A stretch of 64,000 nucleotides of DNA from Desulfovibrio porci. Lineage in GTDB: Bacteria; Desulfobacterota; Desulfovibrionia; Desulfovibrionales; Desulfovibrionaceae. The translations under genes and the position numbers were made by a program. Under the pieces are notes generated by a model. The model did not search any database. It had not been told where the DNA came from and saw nothing but the letters and a program-made list of their open reading frames with translations. Every line of letters starts with the position of its first letter. Position 1 is the stretch's first letter. The DNA lies in assembly GCF_009696265.1 (NCBI RefSeq), contig NZ_VUMH01000006.1:124001-188000 (forward strand), read 5' to 3'. This document shows, one piece after another, positions 45,243 to 53,907 of the stretch.

Positions 45243-46815
45243 TTACGATTCCTTCACCTATAATCTGGTGCAGGCTTTTTACGCCCTGGGGCATACGCCG
45301 CGCGTCCTGCGCAACGACGATCCCGCCGTGCTGGAGGCGGCGACAGGCCCGGACCTGAGCATGGTCTGCATCTCGCCCGGTCCCGGCCATCCGGCCAATG
45401 CCGGGCTCTGTCCGGAATTCCTGAACCGCCTTGACCCGCGCGTCCCCGTGCTGGGCGTCTGCCTGGGGCATCAGCTTCTGGGGCTGCACGCCGGGGCGAG
45501 AGTGGAAGTGGGGCCCTGCATCATGCACGGCAAACAGTCGGAAATCGTGCATGACGGCACGGGCCTGTTCAGCGGCCTGCCCAATCCCATGAAGGTGGGG
45601 CGCTACCATTCCCTGGTGGTACGCGCCGACGAGGATGCGGCCAATCCCCGCTTTACTGTGACCGCCCGCGCTCCGGAAGGCGAGGTCATGGCCCTGCGCT
45701 ACAATGACCGGCCCTGGGTGGGCGTGCAGTTTCATCCCGAATCCGTGCTCACGCCCGAGGGGCTGCGCCTGCTGGGCAATTTCCCGCAGGCCGTCATGAG
45801 CAAGGATAACGAGGCCGCCAGCCTGACCGCCATTCTGGAGCGTCTGGCCCGCAAGGAAGACCTTACGGCGGAAATGGCCGCCGCCGGTTTCGCCTCGCTC
45901 ATGGACGGCAAGATGACCCCGGCCCAGGCGGGCAGCTTTCTCATGGGCCTGCGCATGAAGGGCGAAAGCGCCCTGGAACTGGCACACGCCACGCGCGCGG
46001 CTCTGGCCCGCGCCGTGCGTGTGGACGGCGTTTCCGGCACCAGCATCGACGTGGTGGGCACGGGCGGCGACGGCCGTAATTCTTTCAACTGCTCAACGGC
46101 TACGTCGCTGGTGCTGGCGGGCATGGGCTACAAGGTGGTCAAGCACGGCAACCGGGCCGTGTCCTCCAAGTGCGGCAGCGCCGACGCCCTGGAGGCCTTG
46201 GGCATCGCTCTGGACAAGAATCCGGCCTCGGTGGCCGAGATGGTGCGGCGGCGCAACTTCGCCTTTCTTTTCGCGCCGCACTTCCATCCGGCCTTCAAGA
46301 ACATCGGCCCGCTGCGCAAGGAACTGGGCGTGCGCACGCTCTTCAATATTCTGGGCCCCATGATCAACCCGGCCCGGCCCAGCCATCTGCTCATGGGCGT
46401 GGCCCGGCCCGAGCTGGTGCCGCTGGTGGCGGAAACCCTCTTGCAGTCGCCGCTCTACCGGGCCGCCGTGGTCTGCGGCGCGGGCGGCTACGATGAACTG
46501 ACGCCCATAGGTCCGGCGGAAATCGCCCTGCTGCACAACGGCACGGTCAAACCCCTGCCCCTGAATCCGGCGGATTTCGGCATCCGGCCCTGCACGCCCG
46601 AGGATCTGGCCGTGCACAGCAAGGATGAGGCCGTGGACGTGCTCAAGGAACTGCTGGAAGGCAACGGCTCACGCCCCATGCTGGACATGGTGGCGCTCAA
46701 TGTGGGCCTGTCCGTCTATCTGCTGGAGGAAAACATGAATATGGCCCTGTGTATGGCTCGCGCCCGCGAGGCGGTCAGCGCCGGTCTGGGCAGGAAGGTG
46801 CTGCATGCGGCTTGA
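45223..46815 (+). CDS. trpGD: TrpG-TrpD fusion: glutamine amidotransferase / phosphoribosyltransferase
   Basis: 530 aa. Residues 1-190 are the class I amidotransferase: LIDNYDSFTYNL, SPGPGHPANAG, catalytic Cys in GVCLGHQLLG and His in VQFHPESVLTPEG. From about 200 on is anthranilate phosphoribosyltransferase: GTGGDGRNSFNCSTATSLV, VKHGNRAVSSKCGSADALEALG and NILGPMINPA. The fusion occurs in enterobacteria too. The gene overlaps trpE by 20 bases and trpC by 11, so the operon is tightly coupled. No internal start is needed between the domains. Confidence 0.95.
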   Translation: MFLLIDNYDSFTYNLVQAFYALGHTPRVLRNDDPAVLEAATGPDLSMVCISPGPGHPANAGLCPEFLNRLDPRVPVLGVCLGHQLLGLHAGARVEVGPCIMHGKQSEIVHDGTGLFSGLPNPMKVGRYHSLVVRADEDAANPRFTVTARAPEGEVMALRYNDRPWVGVQFHPESVLTPEGLRLLGNFPQAVMSKDNEAASLTAILERLARKEDLTAEMAAAGFASLMDGKMTPAQAGSFLMGLRMKGESALELAHATRAALARAVRVDGVSGTSIDVVGTGGDGRNSFNCSTATSLVLAGMGYKVVKHGNRAVSSKCGSADALEALGIALDKNPASVAEMVRRRNFAFLFAPHFHPAFKNIGPLRKELGVRTLFNILGPMINPARPSHLLMGVARPELVPLVAETLLQSPLYRAAVVCGAGGYDELTPIGPAEIALLHNGTVKPLPLNPADFGIRPCTPEDLAVHSKDEAVDVLKELLEGNGSRPMLDMVALNVGLSVYLLEENMNMALCMARAREAVSAGLGRKVLHAA

Positions 46816-47677
46816 GCGTTTTCACCAGGCCAAACAGGCCGAAGTGGCGGCCTTGCGGCTGGCGGCGGAGCGGGGGAGCCTTCCTGCGCTCCTGACGGCT
46901 CCCCGCCCGGATTTCGCGGCGGCCCTGCGTACACCCGCAAGGCGCGCGCCCCTGGCCGTGGTGGCGGAATACAAGCGGGCCTCGCCCTCACGCGGCGTCA
47001 TCCGCGAAGATCTGGACGTGGAAGAGGTGGTCCGCCAGTATGCGGCGGCCGGAGCGAGCGCCCTGTCCATCCTCACGGAGGAAACGTATTTCCACGGCAG
47101 ACCGGATTTTCTGAGCCGCGCCGCCGCCCCCGGCCTCTATCCCGCAACGCCTTTGCCCCTGCTGCGCAAGGATTTCATTTTTGATCCCCTGCAGGTGCGG
47201 GCCACGGCGGCCACACCGGCCTCGGCCCTGCTGCTGATCGTGCGGCTCACGCCCGAGGCCACCGTGCTGCGGCGGCTGCGGGAGGAGGCCGAGTCCTTCG
47301 GCATGCACGCGGTGGTGGAAGTTTTCGATGCGGCGGATTTGCGTCTGGCCCGGGAGAGCGGGGCGCGCATCATCCAGGTCAACGCCAGGGATTTGCAGAC
47401 CTTTGCCGTGGACCGCGCGGCCTGTCTGGCTCTGGCCGAGGCCTGCCCGCCGGAAAACCACGAAATCTGGGTGGCGGCCAGCGGCATCAGCGAACCCGAG
47501 CATCTGGTCCTGGCCGCGTCGGCGGGCTACAGGGCGGCCCTGGTGGGTACGGCCCTGATGGAGCACGTCCGGCCCGGCGCGGCTCTGGCGGCCCTGTTGG
47601 GCAATGACTCGGTTCGCCGTGTATTGGACGGGGTGGACAGCAACGTCCTTAAGGGAGAGAATAATCATGCTGATTAA
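46805..47677 (+). CDS. trpC: Indole-3-glycerol phosphate synthase
   Basis: 290 aa TIM-barrel enzyme. Family motifs: VVAEYKRASPSRGVI, ALSILTEETYFHG, PLLRKDFIFDPLQV, and IIQVNARDLQTFAVD (usually NNRNL). It is separate from TrpF here, unlike the E. coli fusion. Its start lies inside the end of trpD, and its stop overlaps trpF by 11 bases. The C-terminal ~15 residues ([16 protein letters not shown]) are beyond the usual fold. Confidence 0.93.
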   Translation: MRLERFHQAKQAEVAALRLAAERGSLPALLTAPRPDFAAALRTPARRAPLAVVAEYKRASPSRGVIREDLDVEEVVRQYAAAGASALSILTEETYFHGRPDFLSRAAAPGLYPATPLPLLRKDFIFDPLQVRATAATPASALLLIVRLTPEATVLRRLREEAESFGMHAVVEVFDAADLRLARESGARIIQVNARDLQTFAVDRAACLALAEACPPENHEIWVAASGISEPEHLVLAASAGYRAALVGTALMEHVRPGAALAALLGNDSVRRVLDGVDSNVLKGENNHAD

Positions 47678-48296
47678 AATCTGCGGTCTGACCCGTCAGG
47701 CGGATGTGGACGAGGCCGCGCGCCTGGGCGCGCGTTTCTGCGGCTTTATTTTTCACCCCAAGAGCCCGCGCTGTCTCGCCCCGGAACAGGCCGCGCGCCT
47801 GGAAAGCGGCTCCATGCAGCGGGTGGGCGTTTTTGTGGAGCAGAGCGCCGATGAAATCCTGCGCGTCATGCGCGAGGCACGCCTTGATCTGGCCCAGCTG
47901 CACGGCGGACAGAGCGTGGCCTGTGCGCGGGCCGTGGGCGCGGAACGGGTCATCCGGGTCATCTGGCCGGACCGCTACATGCACCGGGCGCAGTTGCACA
48001 GCGAACTGCAAAAGCATGCTGAGGCCTGCGCCTGGTATCTGCTGGACGCGGGCTTGGCCGGCGGCGGCAGCGGCAAGCGTCTGGAATGGCAGGATCTGTA
48101 CGGGCTCAGGGCGCCGCACCCCTGGCTGCTGGCCGGGGGCCTGAATACGGACAATGTGCGGCGGGCGCTGGCCCAGTGCGCGCCTGACGGCGTGGATTTC
48201 AACTCCGGCATTGAAGACGCGCCGGGACGGAAAAATTCGCAAAAAATGGCGGCGGCCGTGACAGCCGCGGCACAACCAAAGGCAACGGGGAAGTAA
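47667..48296 (+). CDS. trpF: Phosphoribosylanthranilate isomerase
   Basis: 209 aa TIM-barrel isomerase between TrpD and TrpC steps. Motifs [14 protein letters not shown] at the start with the catalytic Cys, [25 protein letters not shown] and [14 protein letters not shown]. The ATG at 47667 has AAGGGAGAG upstream; the longer frame reaches into trpC and is a shadow. The C-terminus is extended by ~20 Ala/Lys-rich residues. trpB starts one base after its stop. Confidence 0.93.
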   Translation: MLIKICGLTRQADVDEAARLGARFCGFIFHPKSPRCLAPEQAARLESGSMQRVGVFVEQSADEILRVMREARLDLAQLHGGQSVACARAVGAERVIRVIWPDRYMHRAQLHSELQKHAEACAWYLLDAGLAGGGSGKRLEWQDLYGLRAPHPWLLAGGLNTDNVRRALAQCAPDGVDFNSGIEDAPGRKNSQKMAAAVTAAAQPKATGK

Positions 48297-48297
48297 G

Positions 48298-49476
48298 ATG
48301 AAAGACAGTTATTTCGGTGAATTCGGGGGCTGCTTCGTGCCCGAGCTGCTCATGCCGCCGCTGCTGGAAGTGGAAGCGGCCATGCGCGAAATCATGCCCA
48401 CGCCCGGATTTCAGGCGGAACTGGACGATCTGCTGCGCAACTACGCCGGGCGGGCCACGCCGCTGACCCATTGCCCCACGCTTTCGGAAGAGCTGGGCTT
48501 CAACCTCTGGCTCAAGCGCGAAGACCTGCTGCACACCGGCGCGCACAAGGTCAACAACACGCTGGGCCAGGCCCTGCTGGCCAAACATATGGGCAAAACG
48601 GCCCTGGTGGCGGAAACCGGCGCGGGCCAGCACGGCGTGGCCACAGCGGCGGCCGCCGCGCGTCTGGGCATGGACTGCATCATTTACATGGGCGGCGAGG
48701 ATGTGGAGCGCCAGTCCGCCAACGTCCGGCGGATGAAGCTGCTGGGCGCCGAGGTGCATGCCGTGCAGAGCGGCACCCGCACCCTCAAGGACGCCATCAA
48801 CGAGGCGCTGCGGGCCTGGATCGCCAGCCAGCGGACCACCCATTACTGTTTCGGCACCGCCGCCGGGCCGCATCCCTTCCCCACCCTGGTGCGCAAGCTG
48901 CAGAGCGTCATCGGCCGGGAAACCCGCGCCCAGATGCTGGAAAAAAACGGCAGGCTGCCGGACGCCGTGGTGGCCTGCGTGGGCGGCGGTTCCAACGCCA
49001 TCGGCATGTTCCATCCCTTTCTGGAAGACGCGGAGGTGCGGCTTATCGGCGTGGAGGCGGCGGGCACCGGCAAGCCGGGCTGCTTCAATTCCGCGCCCCT
49101 GAACCTGGGCACGCCCGGCGTGCTGCACGGCAATTACAGCATGCTTTTGCAGAATAACGACGGCCAGATCGAGCCTTCGCACTCCATTTCCGCCGGTCTG
49201 GATTATCCCGGCGTGGGGCCGGAGCACGCCTTTCTGCACAAGACCGGCCGCGTGCAGTACGGCATGGTCAAGGACGCCAACGCCCTGGCCGCGTTTCTGC
49301 GGCTCTGCCGGGCAGAGGGCATTCTGCCCGCTCTGGAATCCTCGCACGCGCTGGCCTGGGTGCTGGATCACCCGCAGGAATTCGCGCCCGGCAGCCATGT
49401 GGTGGTCAATCTCTCGGGCCGGGGCGACAAGGATATGGACATCATCCGCGCGGCGCTTGCCGAAAAAGAGGTATAA
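48298..49476 (+). CDS. trpB: Tryptophan synthase beta chain
   Basis: 392 aa PLP enzyme joining indole and serine. Typical TrpB1: [27 protein letters not shown] with the PLP lysine, [32 protein letters not shown] and NLSGRGDKD at the C-terminus. Works as an alpha2-beta2 complex with TrpA encoded two bases downstream. Full length, no anomalies. Confidence 0.96.
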   Translation: MKDSYFGEFGGCFVPELLMPPLLEVEAAMREIMPTPGFQAELDDLLRNYAGRATPLTHCPTLSEELGFNLWLKREDLLHTGAHKVNNTLGQALLAKHMGKTALVAETGAGQHGVATAAAAARLGMDCIIYMGGEDVERQSANVRRMKLLGAEVHAVQSGTRTLKDAINEALRAWIASQRTTHYCFGTAAGPHPFPTLVRKLQSVIGRETRAQMLEKNGRLPDAVVACVGGGSNAIGMFHPFLEDAEVRLIGVEAAGTGKPGCFNSAPLNLGTPGVLHGNYSMLLQNNDGQIEPSHSISAGLDYPGVGPEHAFLHKTGRVQYGMVKDANALAAFLRLCRAEGILPALESSHALAWVLDHPQEFAPGSHVVVNLSGRGDKDMDIIRAALAEKEV

Positions 49477-49478
49477 TC

Positions 49479-50246
49479 ATGCATCCGCTTGAAGAAAAAA
49501 TCCGCAAGGCAACGGCCGCCGGGCGTCCGGCGTTGATCCCCTTTCTGACCGCGGGCTTTCCCGACAGCGCGCGCTTCTGGCCCACGCTGATGGAGCTGGA
49601 CGAGAACGGCGCGGACGTTATCGAAATCGGCGTGCCTTTTTCCGACCCCGTGGCCGACGGCCCGGTGGTGGAAGAGGCCTCGCGCCGCGCCCTGAGCGAC
49701 GGCGTCAATCTGCGCGATCTGCTGAAGGAGATGATCCCGCGCAAGGGCCTGATCAAGGCGGGCGTGGTGCTGATGGGGTATTTCAATCCCTTTTTGCAGT
49801 ACGGCCTGGAAGAACTGGCCCGCGACGCGGAAAAAGCCGGGGTGCACGGCCTGATCGTGCCGGATCTGCCGCACGAGGAGTCCGGACCCATGCGCGCCGC
49901 CCTGAACAAGCACGGCATTGCCCTGATCCCCCTGGTGGGCCCCAATACCAGTGAGGAGCGCATGGCGCTCTATGCCGCCGAAGGGCAGGGTTATGTGTAT
50001 GTGGTGTCGGTCATGGGCATCACGGGCGAACGCTCCGGCCTGGCCCCTCGGGTGGCGGAGACCATGAAGCGGGCGCGCAAGGTCTTTTCCCTGCCGCTGG
50101 CTCTGGGCTTCGGACTGCGCGAACCTTCGCAACTGGCGGAATTGCCCGCCGAGGCCAAGCCCGACGGCGTGGTTTTCGGCAGCGCCCTGCTCAAACATCT
50201 GGACGCCGGTGAAAGCGCGGCGGACTTTCTGGCCCGCTGGAAGTAA
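49479..50246 (+). CDS. trpA: Tryptophan synthase alpha chain
   Basis: 255 aa. Cleaves indole-3-glycerol phosphate to indole. Family motifs LIPFLTAGFPD, catalytic Glu in VIEIGVPFSDPVADGP with the second acid in GLIVPDLPHEE, and LIPLVGPNTSEERM; then YVVSVMGITGER and LGFGLREPSQLAEL. Last gene of the trp operon. A long inverted repeat 20 bases beyond its stop probably ends transcription. Confidence 0.95.
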   Translation: MHPLEEKIRKATAAGRPALIPFLTAGFPDSARFWPTLMELDENGADVIEIGVPFSDPVADGPVVEEASRRALSDGVNLRDLLKEMIPRKGLIKAGVVLMGYFNPFLQYGLEELARDAEKAGVHGLIVPDLPHEESGPMRAALNKHGIALIPLVGPNTSEERMALYAAEGQGYVYVVSVMGITGERSGLAPRVAETMKRARKVFSLPLALGFGLREPSQLAELPAEAKPDGVVFGSALLKHLDAGESAADFLARWK

Positions 50247-50266
50247 GAACGCGTTGTTGTACTGCG

Positions 50267-50307
50267 TTTCATGCCCGGCCCGCCATGATGACGGGCCGGG
50301 CATGAAA
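50267..50307. terminator. Inverted repeat after trpA
   Basis: Perfect 16-base arms TTTCATGCCCGGCCCG (50267-50282) and its complement (50292-50307). No T-run follows, so termination may need help, or the stem only protects the mRNA 3' end. Confidence 0.6.
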
Positions 50308-50416
50308 GCAAGAGGGCTGGTGCCGCTGGAAAGCAAAGCCATGGAGTGACGAAGGTCTTGTTCTGTCACGGCATTTCTACAATGCAGTTCAAAAAATATT
50401 CAAACTAGAGCAGATT

Positions 50417-50564
50417 AACTTTGAAATGTTGTACATTTCAAAGTTTAAAGGTACGCTCACTCCGCCGCTTAACGGCGCAAATAAATTGCGTTTACGGCTT
50501 TTCGTGGCGCGAGGCTGCTGTGCAGCCTTATTAGAGCGTTTCAAAATTAAAGCGCTCTAATAAG
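50417..50564. repeat. Pair of perfect 12-bp palindromes between trp and Tps loci
   Basis: AACTTTGAAATG/CATTTCAAAGTT with a 5-base loop (50417-50445), GGCTGC/GCAGCC (about 50510-50526), and CTTATTAGAGCG/CGCTCTAATAAG with a 14-base loop (50527-50564). The last one reaches the stop codon of the leftward lipoprotein gene and may end its transcript. No gene lies in 50308-50556. Confidence 0.5.
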
Positions 50565-51018
50565 TTGATGTCCCACCTTGTATTTTTTTATACTTGCATT
50601 CTGTCACTTTCCCAGCTTTATCAACATACAGATTAAAAACTACATCATAATCAATTTTCATTGTTGTTGGTTCTAAATTGAATGCAGGAGCATCAACTCC
50701 GACTTCTACCTCGTCAGTATAATAATAAGAATATATTCTTGTTCCATCAGGCAATTCTTTATATACATCTCCTATAGGTTCATATTTGCCTCATATATAA
50801 TTACCTTTATTGCAATAATTTATGTATCTCTGGACTACATATGCATACATGCCCTGTCTGACATTCATATTCCTCGGCATCCAGAGAGTAAAACCTGTTT
50901 TAGAATTTACATAGTTTTCCGGGAAACGGCCAAAAAGGCCGCTTTCATTTCGCCCTGGTAATGGACCGCAGGCACAGAGCAGCATAAAAACACAGAGTAA
51001 GGCAATACTTTTGTACAT
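50557..51018 (-). pseudogene. Lipoprotein partner, copy 3, interrupted by in-frame TGA
   Basis: Signal with lipobox LLCAC, then TLWMPRNMNVRQ and YCNKGNYI, then TGA at 50791-50793, and on in the same frame GKYEPIGDVYKELPDG, YSYYYTDEVEV and VFNLYVDKAGKVTECKYKK. The two halves line up end to end with the intact paralogue at 53392-53898 (KMWMPKNG, LCSDGDYKGK, WAYYYYGEE, VFNIYVKPDGTIYGC), so it is one gene with a nonsense codon of 153 codons including the stop. It starts 8 bases after the C-terminal module, as in the other two pairs. Expression as a full protein is unlikely. Confidence 0.75.
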
Positions 51019-51026
51019 ACTGTCTC

Positions 51027-52287
51027 CTACCTTCCAGCATCGGATGGCGGCGTTACAGGTGTATCTTTTTTGGTCGGAGGGTTGGCAAACATATTGGCCA
51101 AGGCTTCATGAAGAAAAGTCATGGGATCACTGCCAAGTCCCTGTAAGGCTTGTTCAACTGCTGTGGGTTTCTTCTCTCCAGCCGATTGGGAAGCTCCGTC
51201 TTCTTTTTTATCTTTGCCTTTGTCCTTATCGCCGCCGAACAGACCCGAAAAGATTTTCTTGAAAAAGCCGCCTGGGTCTGTGGAGAGTTCATTCAACGTA
51301 TTCAACACATTGGTTGTAGTATTCGGGTTCAGTATGGTGTCCACATAGGTAAAGGCCGGATCCAGGTTAATATTTACATTAGTTGTCTGTTCAGTCTTCA
51401 TGGCCTGAGAAGGATCGCGGTTTAGACCATCCAGAGACTGTCCGGGATTGTCGCGCACGATGATCTCGCCCTTGCCAATGGTGGCATAGGCGGTCTGAGT
51501 CGTTTCCTTGTAACTGTAAGAAAACTTGTCCGGAGAAACATTGTGAAGGTCATCTTTCTTGAATCCATTCCACCAATCCTGCAAATCCTTTTGTGTGTTC
51601 ACCAAGTTTTTCATCCAAGGTTTCGCATCGGCATATAATTCGGATTTACTCGAATTAACTTGTTCTTGATTATTTTGTGCAGGCTGTTTGGTACCACCTT
51701 CACTACCAGACTCTGGCGTATTATTCCCCCCCCCGGCTTAAATGTCTGCCCCCACTTGATGCCCGCGCTCATGCCGGTTTCCGTGGTCTTGCCGACCACG
51801 TTTTCATAGCTCAGCGTACCGGTGTCCAGCTTGAGATTGTCGTTGAGTGCGGCGATGATGGCCCCGGCCACATGGGTATTGTTCTCCGTGTAGATGTCCA
51901 CGCTGTCGCTGCCCAGAATGGAGGTTTGTTCGCCCACAGCCTTGCCGTTGCCCTTTTGGTAAGCGAAACCCAGATTGGCGTTCTGGCTTACGCTGACGGC
52001 GGCCCCATAGCCCACTGTGGCGCTGGCCCCGGCGTTGTAGCTGTCGCTATGTGACGAACTGGAATCCTGCACACTGGCCACAGTGAGATTGCGGCCCACG
52101 GTCATGTCCACATCCTTGGCCGTGAGATTGCCCCCGGCCACGGTAGTGTCCTGACCGGAAACCGTAGTCAGCTTTTCCCCTGCCGCCAATTTGGCATTGT
52201 CATGCTTGAGTCCGCTGCTGTCCCCTTGCTCCCCGTTCAGGGCAAAAGAACCATTAACGCCCAAAGTGTAGCCGCTTTTATTCTTTC
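51027..52287 (-). pseudogene. Displaced TpsA C-terminal module, copy 3, frameshifted
   Basis: Homologous to the C-terminal ~450 residues of the exoprotein gene at 53908-60291. The upper part (52287 down) has KLTTVSGQDTTVAG, KDVDMTVGRNLTVAS and NTHVAGAIIAALNDNLKLDTG. The frame is lost in a G9 tract (C9 at 51726-51734); with one more G it continues without stops through NNTPESGSEGGTKQPA into the lower part, WMKNLVNTQKDLQDWW, TQTAYATIGKGEIIVRDN and a tail different from the other copies (LNPNTTTNVLNTLNEL, a Lys/Asp-rich patch, PPSDAGR). It begins with no start signal, so it is a silent cassette unless recombined into the main gene. Confidence 0.75.
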
Positions 52288-52292
52288 AAATG

Positions 52293-52322
52293 AGCAAGGC
52301 CTCCACAAATGGAGGCCTTGCT
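52293..52322 (-). terminator. Terminator after lipoprotein copy 2
   Basis: AGCAAGGCCTCC/GGAGGCCTTGCT, perfect 12-base stem, 6-base loop. It lies directly after the stop of the leftward gene at 52324. Confidence 0.7.
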
Positions 52323-52323
52323 A

Positions 52324-52806
52324 TCATGGACGGATTCCATCTGAGGTGCCGTACTCTAATCGATATTCGCTTGGAAATTTTTGCCACAAGCAACCATAGA
52401 TACGGCCATTTTTGTCAGCGTAAATGTTAAACACAGTTATGTACCAATCCGTAGTACCAAAGCCAGGAATATCTTCGCCGTAATAATAAGCCCATATACT
52501 ATTCCCATAGTTAGGTAATTCTTTATAAATTGTCCGCTGACTTGGGAAGAGATCAGCTACATTTTTCCCTTTATAATATCCGCTGGAGCAACGAGCCTCT
52601 TCTCCTCTGGCCTGGAATTCCCATGATGATGTCCTCAACATATTTTTCGGTACCCACATTTTGATGACTTCGCCGGTCTCTGCGTCGCGTAACGGTTCAT
52701 GTTGCGGCTCGGAAGCGGTCGCTCCACCGCCGCTCCCAAACACAATATCCCTCAGGAAACCGGAGAGCAGGCACTCCATAAGCGCCAGTAAAAGGAGGGT
52801 GCGCAT
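52324..52806 (-). CDS. Lipoprotein-partner paralogue, copy 2 (lipobox lost)
   Basis: 160 aa, full-length relative of the protein at 53392-53898: WVPKNMLRTSSWEFQARGEE, GYYKGKNVADLFPSQR, WAYYYGEDIPGFGTTDWY and VFNIYADKNGRIYGC. The signal-like N-terminus is kept, but the lipobox reads LLSGF where the intact copy has LLTGC, so it cannot be lipidated at that place. It starts 9 bases after an orphan C-terminal module. Function unknown; a partner or immunity protein for the TpsA tail is the working guess. Confidence 0.7.
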   Translation of the reverse strand: MRTLLLLALMECLLSGFLRDIVFGSGGGATASEPQHEPLRDAETGEVIKMWVPKNMLRTSSWEFQARGEEARCSSGYYKGKNVADLFPSQRTIYKELPNYGNSIWAYYYGEDIPGFGTTDWYITVFNIYADKNGRIYGCLWQKFPSEYRLEYGTSDGIRP

Positions 52807-52815
52807 GGTTTCCTC

Positions 52816-53205
52816 CTAGTGTTGTGTTGCGGCCTGCGGGCCGGGAACGGATGGTGCTGGCGCGGAAGTCGGCGTTTGCACTGTGGGCGTTGTCGGGTTC
52901 TCCTTGGGCGTCGGTCGTCTCAGCAAGGGAATACTTTTGGCGAGACTGTCTTGCAGTTCGTTCAAAAAGGCCTTGGGATCGGCAAAGAAGTTAAACGTGC
53001 CTGTAATATTGGCAGGCCATCCCCAGCCACTGAGCACGTCATTGACATAGCTGAAGGCCGGTTTCCAGTCGATGTTCACATCTACGGTTTGCTCAGTCTT
53101 CATGGCCTGGGACGGATCGCGGTTCAAGTCGTCTAAAGATTGGCCGGGATTGTCGTGCATGATGACTTCTCCCCTACTAATAGAAACATTGGCAGTTTGA
53201 ATTTT
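52816..53205 (-). pseudogene. Displaced TpsA C-terminal module, copy 2
   Basis: Open from 53205 without a proper start: IQTANVSISRGEVIM corresponds to TQTAYATIGKGEIIV of the main gene, then NPGQSLDDLNRDPSQAMKTEQ and a tail nearly the same as the main gene's (WKPAFSYVNDVLSGWGWP, FADPKAFLNELQDSLAKS, Pro/Thr-rich end, AATQH). It lacks all upstream exoprotein sequence, so it is a displaced 3' end, likely from duplication of tail plus lipoprotein gene. Confidence 0.72.
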
Positions 53206-53334
53206 TTAATAAATAGGTAATTAAATATTTATCAGCAAAATTAAATACGTATATTTTATAATATAAATTAATTTATAAATTATCAATTTTACTTTAAAAA
53301 CATATACTATGTATCTAAAAATTGATCATGCTTT

Positions 53335-53379
53335 ATGAAAAAGAGCAAGCCATTCGGCGGATGGCTTGCTCTTTTTCAT
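53335..53379. terminator. Terminator of tpsA-lipoprotein transcript
   Basis: Perfect 19-base arms ATGAAAAAGAGCAAGCCAT (53335-53353) and its complement (53361-53379), 7-base loop, T-rich on the leftward strand. It follows the stop at 53392. The 120 bases to its left are very AT-rich and carry no gene. Confidence 0.85.
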
Positions 53380-53391
53380 AATACGTTTCTC

Positions 53392-53898
53392 TCAGCGTGG
53401 AGGATGAACGTGAGGATTAATACCGTCATTGGTGCCGTATTTTAAACGATAACTAAATGGATATTTTCTCCAAGCACACCCATAGATTGTACCGTCAGGT
53501 TTTACATATATATTGAAAACCGTTATATACCAATCTGTCGTATCAAAGCCGGGAATTTCTTCACCATAATAATAATATGCCCACACCCATCCCCCACTAG
53601 AAAGTTTTTTATAAACTCCACGTTTACTTGGTAGAAGGCTCGTATCTTGCTTCCCTTTATAATCTCCATCTGAACAGAGTCTTTCTTCTCCTCTGGCTTC
53701 CCATGCCCATACAGCATTGCGAATCATTCCATTTTTAGGCATCCACATCTTCACTTCTTCATGGGTATAGGGATCTATTACAGTTTTTGAGGGCGGCTTG
53801 GAGGGAGCCGCAGACTTTTCGCCCCCCCCAAACACAATATCCCTCAGGCAACCGGTCAGCAGACAACCGATAAACGCCAGCAAAAGAAGGTTACGCAT
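53392..53898 (-). CDS. Small lipoprotein paired with TpsA exoprotein, copy 1
   Basis: 168 aa. Signal peptide with lipobox LLTGC (lipidated Cys at about residue 17), then a low-complexity Pro/Ser/Lys linker and a conserved domain: MWMPKNGMIRNAVWAWEARGEE, LCSDGDYKGK, WAYYYYGEEIPGFDTTDWY and VFNIYVKPDGTIYGCAWRKYP. It begins 9 bases after the exoprotein stop behind AGGAGG, so they share a transcript. Two damaged paralogues follow the displaced modules downstream. Family not recognised. Being a membrane lipoprotein tied to one C-terminal tail type, it could be an immunity or surface-retention partner; that is inference. Confidence 0.75.
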   Translation of the reverse strand: MRNLLLLAFIGCLLTGCLRDIVFGGGEKSAAPSKPPSKTVIDPYTHEEVKMWMPKNGMIRNAVWAWEARGEERLCSDGDYKGKQDTSLLPSKRGVYKKLSSGGWVWAYYYYGEEIPGFDTTDWYITVFNIYVKPDGTIYGCAWRKYPFSYRLKYGTNDGINPHVHPPR

Positions 53899-53907
53899 GG
53901 CTTCCTC

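Noticed and set aside
50791..50793. TGA in lipoprotein copy 3 as a selenocysteine codon
   Set aside because: No SECIS-like hairpin directly after it, and the aligned paralogue has no cysteine at this place; nonsense mutation is simpler.
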